Assembly (NCBI GenBank): GCA_011050675.1
Contig: DRFI01000031.1
Span: 1-64,000, forward strand
DNA: 64,000 bases
Source: Maribacter sp.
GTDB taxonomy: Bacteria > Bacteroidota > Bacteroidia > Flavobacteriales > Flavobacteriaceae
Reading direction: 5' to 3'
Shown here: positions 18,374 through 27,150 of the stretch, in pieces
How the letters are laid out: each line of letters starts with the position of its first letter
How positions within the stretch are numbered: position 1 is the first letter of the stretch
Notes under the pieces: generated by a model
What the model saw: the letters and a program-made list of their open reading frames with translations, nothing else
Databases searched by the model: none
What the model was told of the DNA's origin: nothing
Made by a program: the position numbers and the translations under genes

Positions 18374-21223
18374 CTAGAATTTAAAATTATAGGTAATAGA
18401 AGGAATTGGTATCGAGAAAATGGAACTTTGCAATGCCTTTACTTCACCGTTATCGGTAACAAAAAATACGGAGTACGGATTGTTTCTTCCTAACACATTA
18501 TATACCGATATCGTCACGAAACTATGAGCCAATTTCTTTTTCTTATGATTTCCTTCAATATTTAAGCCCAAGTCTAGCCTATAGAAATCTGGAATTCTAA
18601 ATTCATTTCTATCACTAAAAGCAACAAAATCTGAATTGTTGAATCTAAATGTGCCTACAGGGTAAGTAATTGGTCTACCGGTCTGGTAAACAAAATTTGC
18701 TGAAATGCTGTATCTCTTTGTAAATCGATAGTTGGTAATAACACTGACATCATGTGGCTTATCAAAATTGGAAGGAAAAAACTCCCCGTTATTAACTCGC
18801 TCTTCACTGAATTCGCTATCAAAATGGTATAAAGACCTAGAGTAGGTGTAACTTAACCATCCATTTAACTGCCCGTTTTTCTTCTTTAATAAAAATTCTA
18901 TTCCGTATGCTTTACCATCGCCTTGTAGTATTTGGGTTTCTACATTTTCATTTAGAAACAAATTAGCGCCGGTTTTAAAATCAAGCACATTTTCCATTTT
19001 CTTGTAATACCCTTCGATACTTACTTCATACTCATTTTCTTTAAAGTTTTTGTAGAATCCTAACGAAGCTTGATAACCTTTTTGTGGATCAATATTTAAA
19101 TCTGATAATTTCCATGTATCTATGGGAGAAACGGTTGTGTTATTTGAAAGAGTGTGTAAAAACTGATAAGAATTACTTAAGCTTGCTTTGACCGAAAATT
19201 CGGGGGTAAATAAATATCTGGTTGATAGCCTAAGTTCAGGTCCGCCGTAAGTTTTAATCTTTTCACCACTAGAGTAAGATATTGTGTCTTGTACGGTAGA
19301 TTCATTCTTGGGCATACCATTTTCATATGTGCGTTGAGTAGACTCTCCCAAGGCGGCAAAAAAGGCATAACGTACACCTAAATTTACCGATAGTTTATCA
19401 TTGAAGGTAATTTTATCACCTACATAAAGCGCTCCTTCTATGGCCTGTTCATTATCTATAAACTGTCTGTTTACATCCGACTGATCACCGTCGGGTTCAA
19501 TACTTCCTGGGTTAACTGAGTAGTATTTTACAGATCCACCATAATCTATGGTGTTCTTATCGTTCAAGAAAGTGCGAAGCTTGTATTTAAATTCTGTTTC
19601 GTTAATACTGTAGTCTAAATTGAAATCTGTATTGGTTTTTCCGTCAAAATCAATTCCAAAACCATAATTACTATTATCAACAATTAATGCACTATTGGTT
19701 TTGTCGCTTATTCTGTGATCCCAACGAACGGAAAAAAGACGGTTATCATAATTATATAAAGAGTCTGAAGTAATACTAAAAGCATCTCTACTGTAATAGG
19801 CCGTAGCTTTTACTTCATTTTTATCGTTTATTTTGTTGTGATATTTTAGAATACCATCAAAAAAAGAAGCGTTACTGTTACTTAAAGCTTCGTCATCTAA
19901 AGATCTTAAAATCCAATCTGCATAAGCACCCCTAGCGCCTACGATGAGTGAAGATTTATCTTTTTCAAACGGAATTTCTAATGCCAAATTTGCGGTTACA
20001 GGTCCAATAGAACCTTCACCCGTTACTTTTTCTACATTTCCATTTTTTGTTCTGATATCAAAAACGGAAGAAAGTCGCCCACCAAACTCCATAGGTATTG
20101 CACCTTTATAAATATCGACTCCTTTAGTTGTAAACGGATTTAAAGCTTGAAAAATTCCGAAAAAGTGTTGTGGGTTGTAGATAACGGCATCGTCTAATAG
20201 AACAAGATTCTGGTCTGTTTTACCTCCACGAACATTAAGACCCATAGCACCTTCTCCTGCAGATGAAATTCCAGGTAACGCTTTAGCAACTTGAAGAATG
20301 TCTCGTTCCCCTAATACTAATGGAATATTTTTTGAATCTTCAGAAACTATTTGTTCACTGCCGGTTATAGCTTCCTCTACGTTCTTAAAAGCATCTGCTT
20401 CAACTACAACTTCATCAAGTTGTTGTAGACCTTCTTCCATTAGTAGATCTAAATTACCATTATTGAACATTATTATTTCACGCTCTGTAGATTCAATACC
20501 CATGGCACGCACACTTAATATGTTGTAACCCGAAGGTAATTCTAGATTGTAGTTTCCGGTGGCATCGGTTACGGTAATTTGGTTGGTTCCTTCTACTCGA
20601 ATTGCCAAATCTTGAATTGGATCTCCAGTTCTAGAATTAATGACCTTGCCATTAAGTAGGTATGTTTTTTGTAAGTTATTAGGGTCGCTTTTGCCTACTT
20701 TGGCAATATCATATTCTTGTTTTGTACGTTTTTTAGTATTGTAAAAAGTAGGTGGTGGTACATTGGTTTTATTTTTTGAATTGCTATTTGCACTAATGAC
20801 TTCTTCATTTCCAAAAAAGCCTTTAGGTAGTTCATCATACACTATTGTGTTTTCTAGAAGTATTACACGCTTAGATGAAGTTAATATGTAATAGTTTAAA
20901 GTAGTATTTTTAAGAATAGACTGTAAAATAGTGTTCAAACTCTCGTTCTTAAAACTTGATGAAATTGTGATGCCTCTTGTCCACGAATCTAGAAAGTAGA
21001 ATTTGTAATCGGTTTGTTTTTCAATATCAAGAATGACCTCTTCTAAAGATGCAGATGAATGTTGACCATTTATGGTGCTAAGTTCTTGAGCACGACTATA
21101 AAATAATGTGAATAGAAATAATAAAGTTAACAACTGGTTTGTATTAAGTTTTAGGCTTCTTAATGACAAATTCTGCGTAATAATTGCACGTGATATGCAA
21201 TTATTAAAACGATGGTTGATCAT
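18374..21223 (-). CDS. TonB-dependent outer-membrane receptor with STN and carboxypeptidase-like domains
   Basis: A receptor of 949 residues. After a long N-terminal leader (signal segment about 28-45) come an STN domain (about 47-110, EVILDIEKQTDYKFYFLD), a carboxypeptidase-regulatory-like domain (about 190-275, GKVINSRTGDPIQDLAI), a plug (about 285-400, GLNVRGGKTDQNLVLLDDA) and a 22-strand-type barrel to the C-terminal phenylalanine. It imports a substrate using TonB energy. No sigma/anti-sigma pair is adjacent, although the STN domain is often linked to such signalling. The DUF4249 and MG2-like genes follow as one operon. The substrate cannot be deduced. Confidence 0.94.
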   Translation of the reverse strand: MINHRFNNCISRAIITQNLSLRSLKLNTNQLLTLLFLFTLFYSRAQELSTINGQHSSASLEEVILDIEKQTDYKFYFLDSWTRGITISSSFKNESLNTILQSILKNTTLNYYILTSSKRVILLENTIVYDELPKGFFGNEEVISANSNSKNKTNVPPPTFYNTKKRTKQEYDIAKVGKSDPNNLQKTYLLNGKVINSRTGDPIQDLAIRVEGTNQITVTDATGNYNLELPSGYNILSVRAMGIESTEREIIMFNNGNLDLLMEEGLQQLDEVVVEADAFKNVEEAITGSEQIVSEDSKNIPLVLGERDILQVAKALPGISSAGEGAMGLNVRGGKTDQNLVLLDDAVIYNPQHFFGIFQALNPFTTKGVDIYKGAIPMEFGGRLSSVFDIRTKNGNVEKVTGEGSIGPVTANLALEIPFEKDKSSLIVGARGAYADWILRSLDDEALSNSNASFFDGILKYHNKINDKNEVKATAYYSRDAFSITSDSLYNYDNRLFSVRWDHRISDKTNSALIVDNSNYGFGIDFDGKTNTDFNLDYSINETEFKYKLRTFLNDKNTIDYGGSVKYYSVNPGSIEPDGDQSDVNRQFIDNEQAIEGALYVGDKITFNDKLSVNLGVRYAFFAALGESTQRTYENGMPKNESTVQDTISYSSGEKIKTYGGPELRLSTRYLFTPEFSVKASLSNSYQFLHTLSNNTTVSPIDTWKLSDLNIDPQKGYQASLGFYKNFKENEYEVSIEGYYKKMENVLDFKTGANLFLNENVETQILQGDGKAYGIEFLLKKKNGQLNGWLSYTYSRSLYHFDSEFSEERVNNGEFFPSNFDKPHDVSVITNYRFTKRYSISANFVYQTGRPITYPVGTFRFNNSDFVAFSDRNEFRIPDFYRLDLGLNIEGNHKKKKLAHSFVTISVYNVLGRNNPYSVFFVTDNGEVKALQSSIFSIPIPSITYNFKF

Positions 21224-21590
21224 GTTGGTTGGTTGGATTCTTACAAGATATGAAAAAGTAGAATATCATAAAATTGGATGCTAAGAATAATGTGTTCGGT
21301 TTTTTGCTTAAAAGAGTATTTGAGGCATGGTATTTATGTATTTGATGATTTATACTTAACTCATTTATTTGTAGATGATTAATGGGGTTTAATAAAGTTG
21401 TCAATGTACCTAGTTTTATGCAAATAATTATACATAGCAAGCTTGATTTTTAGAATACCATAATTTTATTTAATACAGATTTTTAATACAGTATCAATAT
21501 TGCATTTCATTATATATCAGTATTTTATTACTATTTTTAACATATATTCTTGTTAAATTATAGAAATTGGGTCAATATCAATCAAATACA
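21224..21590. other. Divergent promoter region, 367 bases
   Basis: AT-rich spacer between the TonB receptor (minus) and the multi-PAS kinase (plus). It must hold the promoters of both. No good palindrome, small ORF or RNA structure was seen. Confidence 0.5.
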
Positions 21591-23870
21591 ATGCTTCAAG
21601 AAAAGCACCATCAAATATTCATTGAACAAACACCTACGGCCATTGCCATGTTAGATAATAACATGGTGTATTTAGCAGCTTCAAAACAGTGGTTAAAGGA
21701 TTTTAAATTAGAGGATGAGGATATTGTAGGAAGGTCTCATTATGATATTTTTCCTGAAATAGGAGACGACTGGAAAGAAAAAAATCAATTATGTCTAAAA
21801 GGAGCTATTGATATTTGCGATGAGGCTCCTTTTTACCGAAAAGACGGAACCAAACAATGGATTTATTGGGACGTTCGACCTTGGTATAAAGTAAATGGTG
21901 AGATAGGCGGTTTGTTAATGCACACAGGTGATATTACAGCCCAAAAGGAAAAAGAGTTAAAAGAAAAACGATTTAAGAACATATTAAGTGATACAAGTGA
22001 AATTGCACGTATTGGTACTTGGGAAATTGATCTTATTAAGGAAAAAGTGCTTTGGAGCAGTATGGTGTATGAAATTCATGAGGTTCCACCAGAATATGAG
22101 CCATCAATAGCTTCAGGATTAACATTTTTTGAAAACGAAGTAAGTCGTAATAGCATTCTTCAGTCCCTTGAACAAGCTAAAGAAACAGGTAGTCCTGTTA
22201 ACCTAAATTTGAAACTTAAGACGGCAAAAGGGAATGATCGTTGGGTAAAAGTTATAGGAAAAGTAGAATGCACCAATGATATTCCCACAAAGATTTTTGG
22301 TATAACGCAAGATGTAACTTCATCGATGCTTTCAGAGCAGAAATTAAATATTGCACATGCAGAATTAGAAGCGATTTTTAATTCAGAATCGGCAGCAGTT
22401 ATTACTACAGATAAACATGGTTTTATAAATCGCTTTAACAAAGGGGCTGAAGAATTTTTGGGTTATAGGGCAGAAGAAGTTCTAGGTTTAAAAAAACCAG
22501 CAGATTACCTTCTTAAAGAAGAAGTTGAAAAATTTAGAAGTGATATCATAAAGACATTTAGAGGGGATGTATCTTCAGTTGGTCCCGATTATAATTATAG
22601 GAATGAAAATATTAATGACACAAGAGAGTGGACATTTCGACGCAAAGATGGTTCTACTTTTCCAACCTTAACTACGATTACAGCAGTAAATAGTGGAGAG
22701 GGTGTTAATGACGGTTTTATTGCGGTAATTACAGATATTTCTAAAATAAAGAATGTAAAAAACGAACTGAAAAAGAAAAATGATTTACTGAACTTAGCCG
22801 AGGAAATTAGTTTAATGGGACATTGGCAATGGAATATAATTGAAGATAACGCTAAGTGGTCAAAAAACCTTTATGCTCTTTTAGATTATGTAGGCGAGCC
22901 AGTTATTTTAGATTTCCCAGCATATTTTAAAATGGTCCATGATGATGATAAAGAAAATGTATTTCAACATTTTGAAAAAGCTAAAGATTTACAGGTGTTT
23001 GGGAAACTTACCCATAGAATTATAACTTTTACAGGTCGTATTAAAACAATTCAAATTTTAGCAAACGTTATTTGTAATAAAAAAGGGGAAACGGTTGAAA
23101 TGGTTGGTACTTGCCAAGATGTTACCGAAGCTAAAAAAGAAGAACAAAAGCTTATTGATGCTAAAGAAGAATTGGAGATTATTGCGCAAAAATTGTCATA
23201 TCAAAATAAGCAGTTAGCAGATTTTACGCATATAACTTCGCATAATTTAAGGGCGCCTGTAGCTAACTTAAATTCATTGATGGAGATATATAAACTAACT
23301 GAAGATAAAACGGAACGCTTAGACATATTTTCAAAGTTTGATACCGTAATTGATCGTCTTACACTTACCTTGAATACTTTAATAGAAGCTTTAAAAACAA
23401 AAATCAGCGACACGGAAGAAGAGCTAGAGAATATTGATTTAAACGAAATTCTAGATAATACCACTCAAACCTTAAGTGGTGTAATTTTGAAGTCGGGTGC
23501 GGTTATTAAAGGAGATTTTTCTCAATTTTCAGGTATTTTATATAACAGAATTTATATGGAGAGTATTTTTCTCAATTTAATAGGAAATTCAATAAAATAT
23601 AAAGCAGAAGATCGAACTCCAGAGATATTGATAACTGCTAAAGTAAAAGATGGTAGAAATATTATTATATTTAAGGATAATGGTCTTGGTATTGATTTAA
23701 AAAGACATGGACATAAACTTTTTGGACTTAATAAAGTTTTTCACAGGCACCCAGATGCAAAGGGTGTAGGTTTGTTCTTGACAAAAACACAAATTGAGTC
23801 AATGGGTGGGACTATTACAGCTTCCAGCGAGGTTAATGTAGGGACTGCTTTTATAATAAATTTTAATTAA
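21591..23870 (+). CDS. Multi-PAS sensor histidine kinase
   Basis: A soluble kinase of 759 residues when read from the ATG at 21591; an upstream TTG at 21567 would add eight residues and is less likely. Four PAS-type domains run at about 5-120 (YDIFPEIGD), 130-245 (ARIGTWEIDL), 250-385 (AVITTDKHGFINRFN) and 395-510 (MGHWQWNI). A coiled coil, the phosphoacceptor His551 (THITSHNLRAPVANL) and an ATP-binding domain (FLNLIGNSIKYK, KDNGLGIDL, GVGLFLTK) follow. A response regulator gene starts 7 bases after the stop. Signal unknown; PAS stacks often sense redox, light or small molecules. Confidence 0.93.
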   Translation: MLQEKHHQIFIEQTPTAIAMLDNNMVYLAASKQWLKDFKLEDEDIVGRSHYDIFPEIGDDWKEKNQLCLKGAIDICDEAPFYRKDGTKQWIYWDVRPWYKVNGEIGGLLMHTGDITAQKEKELKEKRFKNILSDTSEIARIGTWEIDLIKEKVLWSSMVYEIHEVPPEYEPSIASGLTFFENEVSRNSILQSLEQAKETGSPVNLNLKLKTAKGNDRWVKVIGKVECTNDIPTKIFGITQDVTSSMLSEQKLNIAHAELEAIFNSESAAVITTDKHGFINRFNKGAEEFLGYRAEEVLGLKKPADYLLKEEVEKFRSDIIKTFRGDVSSVGPDYNYRNENINDTREWTFRRKDGSTFPTLTTITAVNSGEGVNDGFIAVITDISKIKNVKNELKKKNDLLNLAEEISLMGHWQWNIIEDNAKWSKNLYALLDYVGEPVILDFPAYFKMVHDDDKENVFQHFEKAKDLQVFGKLTHRIITFTGRIKTIQILANVICNKKGETVEMVGTCQDVTEAKKEEQKLIDAKEELEIIAQKLSYQNKQLADFTHITSHNLRAPVANLNSLMEIYKLTEDKTERLDIFSKFDTVIDRLTLTLNTLIEALKTKISDTEEELENIDLNEILDNTTQTLSGVILKSGAVIKGDFSQFSGILYNRIYMESIFLNLIGNSIKYKAEDRTPEILITAKVKDGRNIIIFKDNGLGIDLKRHGHKLFGLNKVFHRHPDAKGVGLFLTKTQIESMGGTITASSEVNVGTAFIINFN

Positions 23871-23877
23871 GCTTGCT

Positions 23878-24294
23878 ATGAATGACGTTTTAAAAACTTG
23901 TATTGTTGATGACGATTCTATATATCGCTTTACAATGGTCAAAGCACTAGAATCGACAAAATTACCTATGGAAATAATGGCTTTTTCTGACGGGGAAGAG
24001 GCTATAGACTTTATGTTAGATAACCTTGATCATGATTCGGTATTTCCAGATGTAATTTTCTTGGATATTGATATGCCTGTTATGGACGGATTTCAGTTCA
24101 TGGAAGAATACGTGAAAATTAAACCTAGGGTAGGTAAAAAAATCACTATTTATATGGTTTCATCTTCTCTTGATCCTGTAGATATAGATAGAGCTAAAAA
24201 AATAAGCGCAATTTCAGATTACATTGTAAAACCAATAGGTTTAAGTAGGTTAAAATCGATAATCGAAGAATTGCTTGAAGAACGAAAAAATTAA
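23878..24294 (+). CDS. Single-domain response regulator paired with the multi-PAS kinase
   Basis: A 138-residue receiver domain with acidic pocket DDD (11-13), phosphoacceptor D63 (IFLDIDMPVMDG), switch MVSSS and lysine in IVKPIGL. No output domain. It lies 7 bases after the kinase and is surely co-transcribed. It is similar to the regulator at 7411, so the window has two independent PAS-kinase/receiver pairs. Confidence 0.93.
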   Translation: MNDVLKTCIVDDDSIYRFTMVKALESTKLPMEIMAFSDGEEAIDFMLDNLDHDSVFPDVIFLDIDMPVMDGFQFMEEYVKIKPRVGKKITIYMVSSSLDPVDIDRAKKISAISDYIVKPIGLSRLKSIIEELLEERKN

Positions 24295-24401
24295 ATATTT
24301 TAAGATGTATTCATTCTATTTTTAAGGTTATCATTCATGTGAATTGAGTTAAGGGTAACTACATAATTCAAGTATTTTTGAATGAACCAAAAAATTAAAA
24401 T

Positions 24402-24554
24402 ATGTCGTTACTTACAATAATCTTGAATATATTATTACCGCCGTTAGCTGTTTTTATGAAACATGGCATTGGTACTACACTTTTAATAAGCATTGTATTA
24501 ACCTTGTTAGCATGGTTACCAGGCGTAATTCATGCCTTTATTGTAAATCAATAA
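24402..24554 (+). CDS. Pmp3/YqaE family small membrane protein (50 residues)
   Basis: Found by reading the gap by eye. ATG at 24402 gives MSLLTIILNILLPPLAVFMK, then a second hydrophobic helix with LLAWLPGVIHAFIV. Two membrane helices with the LPPLAVF and LxWLPGxIHA motifs define the UPF0057/Pmp3 family (plasma membrane proteolipid 3), whose members are linked to membrane potential and salt or cold stress. A terminator follows 44 bases after the stop. The gene is probably monocistronic. Confidence 0.88.
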   Translation: MSLLTIILNILLPPLAVFMKHGIGTTLLISIVLTLLAWLPGVIHAFIVNQ

Positions 24555-24857
24555 TGTAATAATTATATATAGTCTTTATCTCTGTAGAGATAATAACAGA
24601 AGCCGAACAGCCATCAAGTACTTGATAGTTTTTCGGCTTCTTTTTTAGAGTATATAAATTAATTTGAAGGCACTCCTTATTTTAAACCTTGCTATTCATA
24701 TTAACATTTATTGTGATTACGTAACTGCCACCTCATTATTTTATAATATAACTTTGAAGCGTTAGTAGTTGCATACTAATTCGACTATACTTTTGTCATA
24801 TGAATTTATGATGTAGCAACTTTTATGCATTCAACCTTTAATATTTATTTCAAAGAA
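24555..24857. other. 303-base gap with a terminator
   Basis: Between the Pmp3-like gene and the lipoprotein at 24858. It contains the terminator at 24599-24646 and a TAACTTTG box at 24749-24756 that fits the Bacteroidota -7 consensus TAnnTTTG, but without a clear -33 TTTG. Nothing else seen. Confidence 0.45.
24599..24646 (+). terminator. Intrinsic terminator of the Pmp3-like gene
   Basis: Outer arms GAAGCCGAA and TTCGGCTTC with an inner hairpin ATCAAG/CTTGAT, followed directly by TTTTTT. Confidence 0.88.
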
Positions 24858-25667
24858 ATGAACAAATTTTTTAAGATAGTATTCGGTATCATTTTTATTA
24901 CAATAGTTAGCTGTAAAGACCATAAAAAAGATGATAAAGATTCCATGGTAAATGAGAAGTCTACAGAGGAGATTAGTCAAAATAATACGGAGTCTATTGT
25001 AGAAAATGCTATTACAGCACATGGAGGTTCTTCTTATGATACAGCCAATTATGAATTTGTTTTTAGAGATAAAGTTTATAGGTTCAATAATGCCAATGGG
25101 TATACTTATCAGGTAAATTTTAAAGATAGTTTAGGTAATAGAATTGAAGATAATATTAGTGATGGGAAGTTTAATAGAACCGTAAATGAAAAGCTTGTTG
25201 AACTTTCTGATAAGGATATTGCAAAGTATAGCAATGCTTTAAATTCGGTTATTTATTTTGCAACGCTACCTCATAAATTAAACGACAAGGCGGTACACAA
25301 AGAAGGAATTGGAGAAACAGTTATTAAGGGAGAGGATTATGATGTTGTGCGTGTGACCTTTGGTAAAGAAGGCGGTGGTACTGATCATGATGATATCTTC
25401 ATGTATTGGGTAAATAAAAAATCTCACTACATTAATTATTTAGCATACAGCTATAGTGTAAACGAGGGCGGGGTACGATTTAGAAGTGCTTATAACCCTA
25501 GAACTATAGACGGTATTCGCTTTCAAGATTATATAAACTGGGAGGCTCCTGTTGGCACTCCATTAAAAGAGTTGCCGGCTTTGTTTGAAAAAGGGGAACT
25601 GAAAGAATTATCTAGAATAGAAACACAGAATCTGCGTAACCTTAACGTCGTTGAGTCTGTGGAATAA
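24858..25667 (+). CDS. DUF6503-like lipoprotein
   Basis: I prefer the ATG at 24858, which gives a lipoprotein signal with Cys16 in ITIVSC; the frame is also open from an ATG at 24825. The 269-residue mature region starts with a charged linker and then a conserved beta-rich domain with ENAITAHGGSSYDTANYEF, VYRFNNANGYTY and AYNPRTIDGIRFQDYINW. This matches my memory of the DUF6503 family of Flavobacteriia, whose function is unknown. LolA-like outer-membrane lipoprotein folds look similar. It stands alone between a terminator and the mutase operon. Confidence 0.68.
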   Translation: MNKFFKIVFGIIFITIVSCKDHKKDDKDSMVNEKSTEEISQNNTESIVENAITAHGGSSYDTANYEFVFRDKVYRFNNANGYTYQVNFKDSLGNRIEDNISDGKFNRTVNEKLVELSDKDIAKYSNALNSVIYFATLPHKLNDKAVHKEGIGETVIKGEDYDVVRVTFGKEGGGTDHDDIFMYWVNKKSHYINYLAYSYSVNEGGVRFRSAYNPRTIDGIRFQDYINWEAPVGTPLKELPALFEKGELKELSRIETQNLRNLNVVESVE

Positions 25668-25672
25668 TCTAC

Positions 25673-25705
25673 TTTGTAGAACACAATTTACTTATCGTAT
25701 CTTTG
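25673..25705 (+). promoter_or_regulatory. Candidate Bacteroidota promoter of the mutase operon
   Basis: TTTG at 25673-25676 and TATCTTTG at 25698-25705, with 21 bases between, fit the TTTG/TAnnTTTG consensus of the Bacteroidota primary sigma factor. Transcription would begin near 25712, leaving a leader of about 65 bases before the ATG at 25777. Confidence 0.5.
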
Positions 25706-25776
25706 AAAGACTGTGTTTGAATTCATATATAATACGAATTCAAACTAATTTGTTTTATAATTAAACTCCGTCTTAT

Positions 25777-27150
25777 ATGAAGGGTGAAACCTTGTTTGAA
25801 AGTTTTAGGACCATTTCTGCAAAAGAGTGGAAACAAAAAATTCAATATGATTTAAAGGGAAAGGATTATAATGAAGAGGTTGTGTGGAATTCTCCAGAAG
25901 GTATAAAAGTGAAACCTTTTTACCATGCAGACGATTTAAAACACATTAATATTACGGCCACACCTGTTACTTCTTGGAGAATAGGTCAAGTTATTTACGC
26001 AGGTAATGCGATAATGGCTAATGAAAAAGCATTAAAAACTATTAAAAAAGGAGCTGAAGCTTTAAGGTTTTTAATTCCTTCGGAAAACATAGATGTTTCG
26101 GTTATTTTGAACAATATTGATTTAAGCGCTACTAAAGTGTATTTAGATATGCAATTTTTGTCTAAAAGCTATATTTCTAATGTGCTTAATACAATTCCGT
26201 CTTCCAATACTCTAATTTTTCAAGTAGACCCAATAGGTCATTTGGCGAGAACAGGAAACTGGTATGAATCAATGTCTTCAGATTTTATACTTTACAATAA
26301 GCTAATAGCATTAAGTGCAGAAAATATTACATCCATTGATGTGGCTCTTTACGAAAATGCAGGGGCAGATATGGTACAGCAATTAGCCTACGCAATGTCG
26401 CATGCCAATGAATATTTAAACACTTTAGAGGAAAACGGAAATCTTAATAAACTTAAAAGTATAGAGTTTAAAATAGCAGTTAGCGGTAATTATTTTTTTG
26501 AAATAGCAAAGTTAAAAGCACTTAGAAATCTCTGGAAAATTCTTGTGGAAGCATATGGTATTTCAATTCCATGTCATATTTCGTCAACACCATCCAAACG
26601 TAATAAAACGATATATGACTATAACGTAAATATGCTTAGAACTACTACAGAATGTATGTCTGCAGTATTAGGAGGGTCTGATTCTGTTTTTAATATGAAC
26701 TATAATTCTGTTTATAAAAAAAATAACGATTTTGGAGAGCGAATTGCGTTAAATCAGCTTATTTTATTGAAAGAAGAAAGCTATTTCGATAAGGTTGAGA
26801 ACCCTGCTGAAGGCAGTTATTTTATTGAAACGTTAACTGGTCAATTAGCTGAGAAAGCTTTGATTTTGTTTAAAGCTATAGAAAAAGATGGAGGGTTTCT
26901 AAAACAATTAAAGAGCCATACAATCCAAAATAGAATTGCTGATGGTGCTAGAAAACAGCAAGAGAAATTCAATACTAAAAAGTCAGTTTTAATTGGTACC
27001 AATGCGTATGTAAGTGTTGAAGATAAAATGGCGCAAGAATTAGAGTTATATCCTTTCGTGAAAAAGAATCCGCGAAAAACATTGATTACTCCAATAATAG
27101 AAAAACGATTGGCAGAAGAATTAGAGCAAAATCGATTGTCACATGAGTAG
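25777..27150 (+). CDS. mutA: Methylmalonyl-CoA mutase, small (beta) subunit
   Basis: The 457-residue protein has the TIM-barrel-type mutase fold without the cobalamin-binding domain, as small subunits do. Recognisable stretches include [18 protein letters not shown], the active-site region ([20 protein letters not shown]) and [13 protein letters not shown]. With the large subunit it converts succinyl-CoA and methylmalonyl-CoA, linking propionate metabolism and the TCA cycle. Its last 8 bases overlap the start of the large-subunit gene, so expression is coupled. It is divergent from the large subunit, as expected for a non-catalytic partner. Confidence 0.94.
   Translation: MKGETLFESFRTISAKEWKQKIQYDLKGKDYNEEVVWNSPEGIKVKPFYHADDLKHINITATPVTSWRIGQVIYAGNAIMANEKALKTIKKGAEALRFLIPSENIDVSVILNNIDLSATKVYLDMQFLSKSYISNVLNTIPSSNTLIFQVDPIGHLARTGNWYESMSSDFILYNKLIALSAENITSIDVALYENAGADMVQQLAYAMSHANEYLNTLEENGNLNKLKSIEFKIAVSGNYFFEIAKLKALRNLWKILVEAYGISIPCHISSTPSKRNKTIYDYNVNMLRTTTECMSAVLGGSDSVFNMNYNSVYKKNNDFGERIALNQLILLKEESYFDKVENPAEGSYFIETLTGQLAEKALILFKAIEKDGGFLKQLKSHTIQNRIADGARKQQEKFNTKKSVLIGTNAYVSVEDKMAQELELYPFVKKNPRKTLITPIIEKRLAEELEQNRLSHE

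Noticed and set aside
21567-21590. TTG start for the multi-PAS kinase
   Set aside because: An ATG eight codons later fits the usual start of the PAS domain better, so the TTG was not used.
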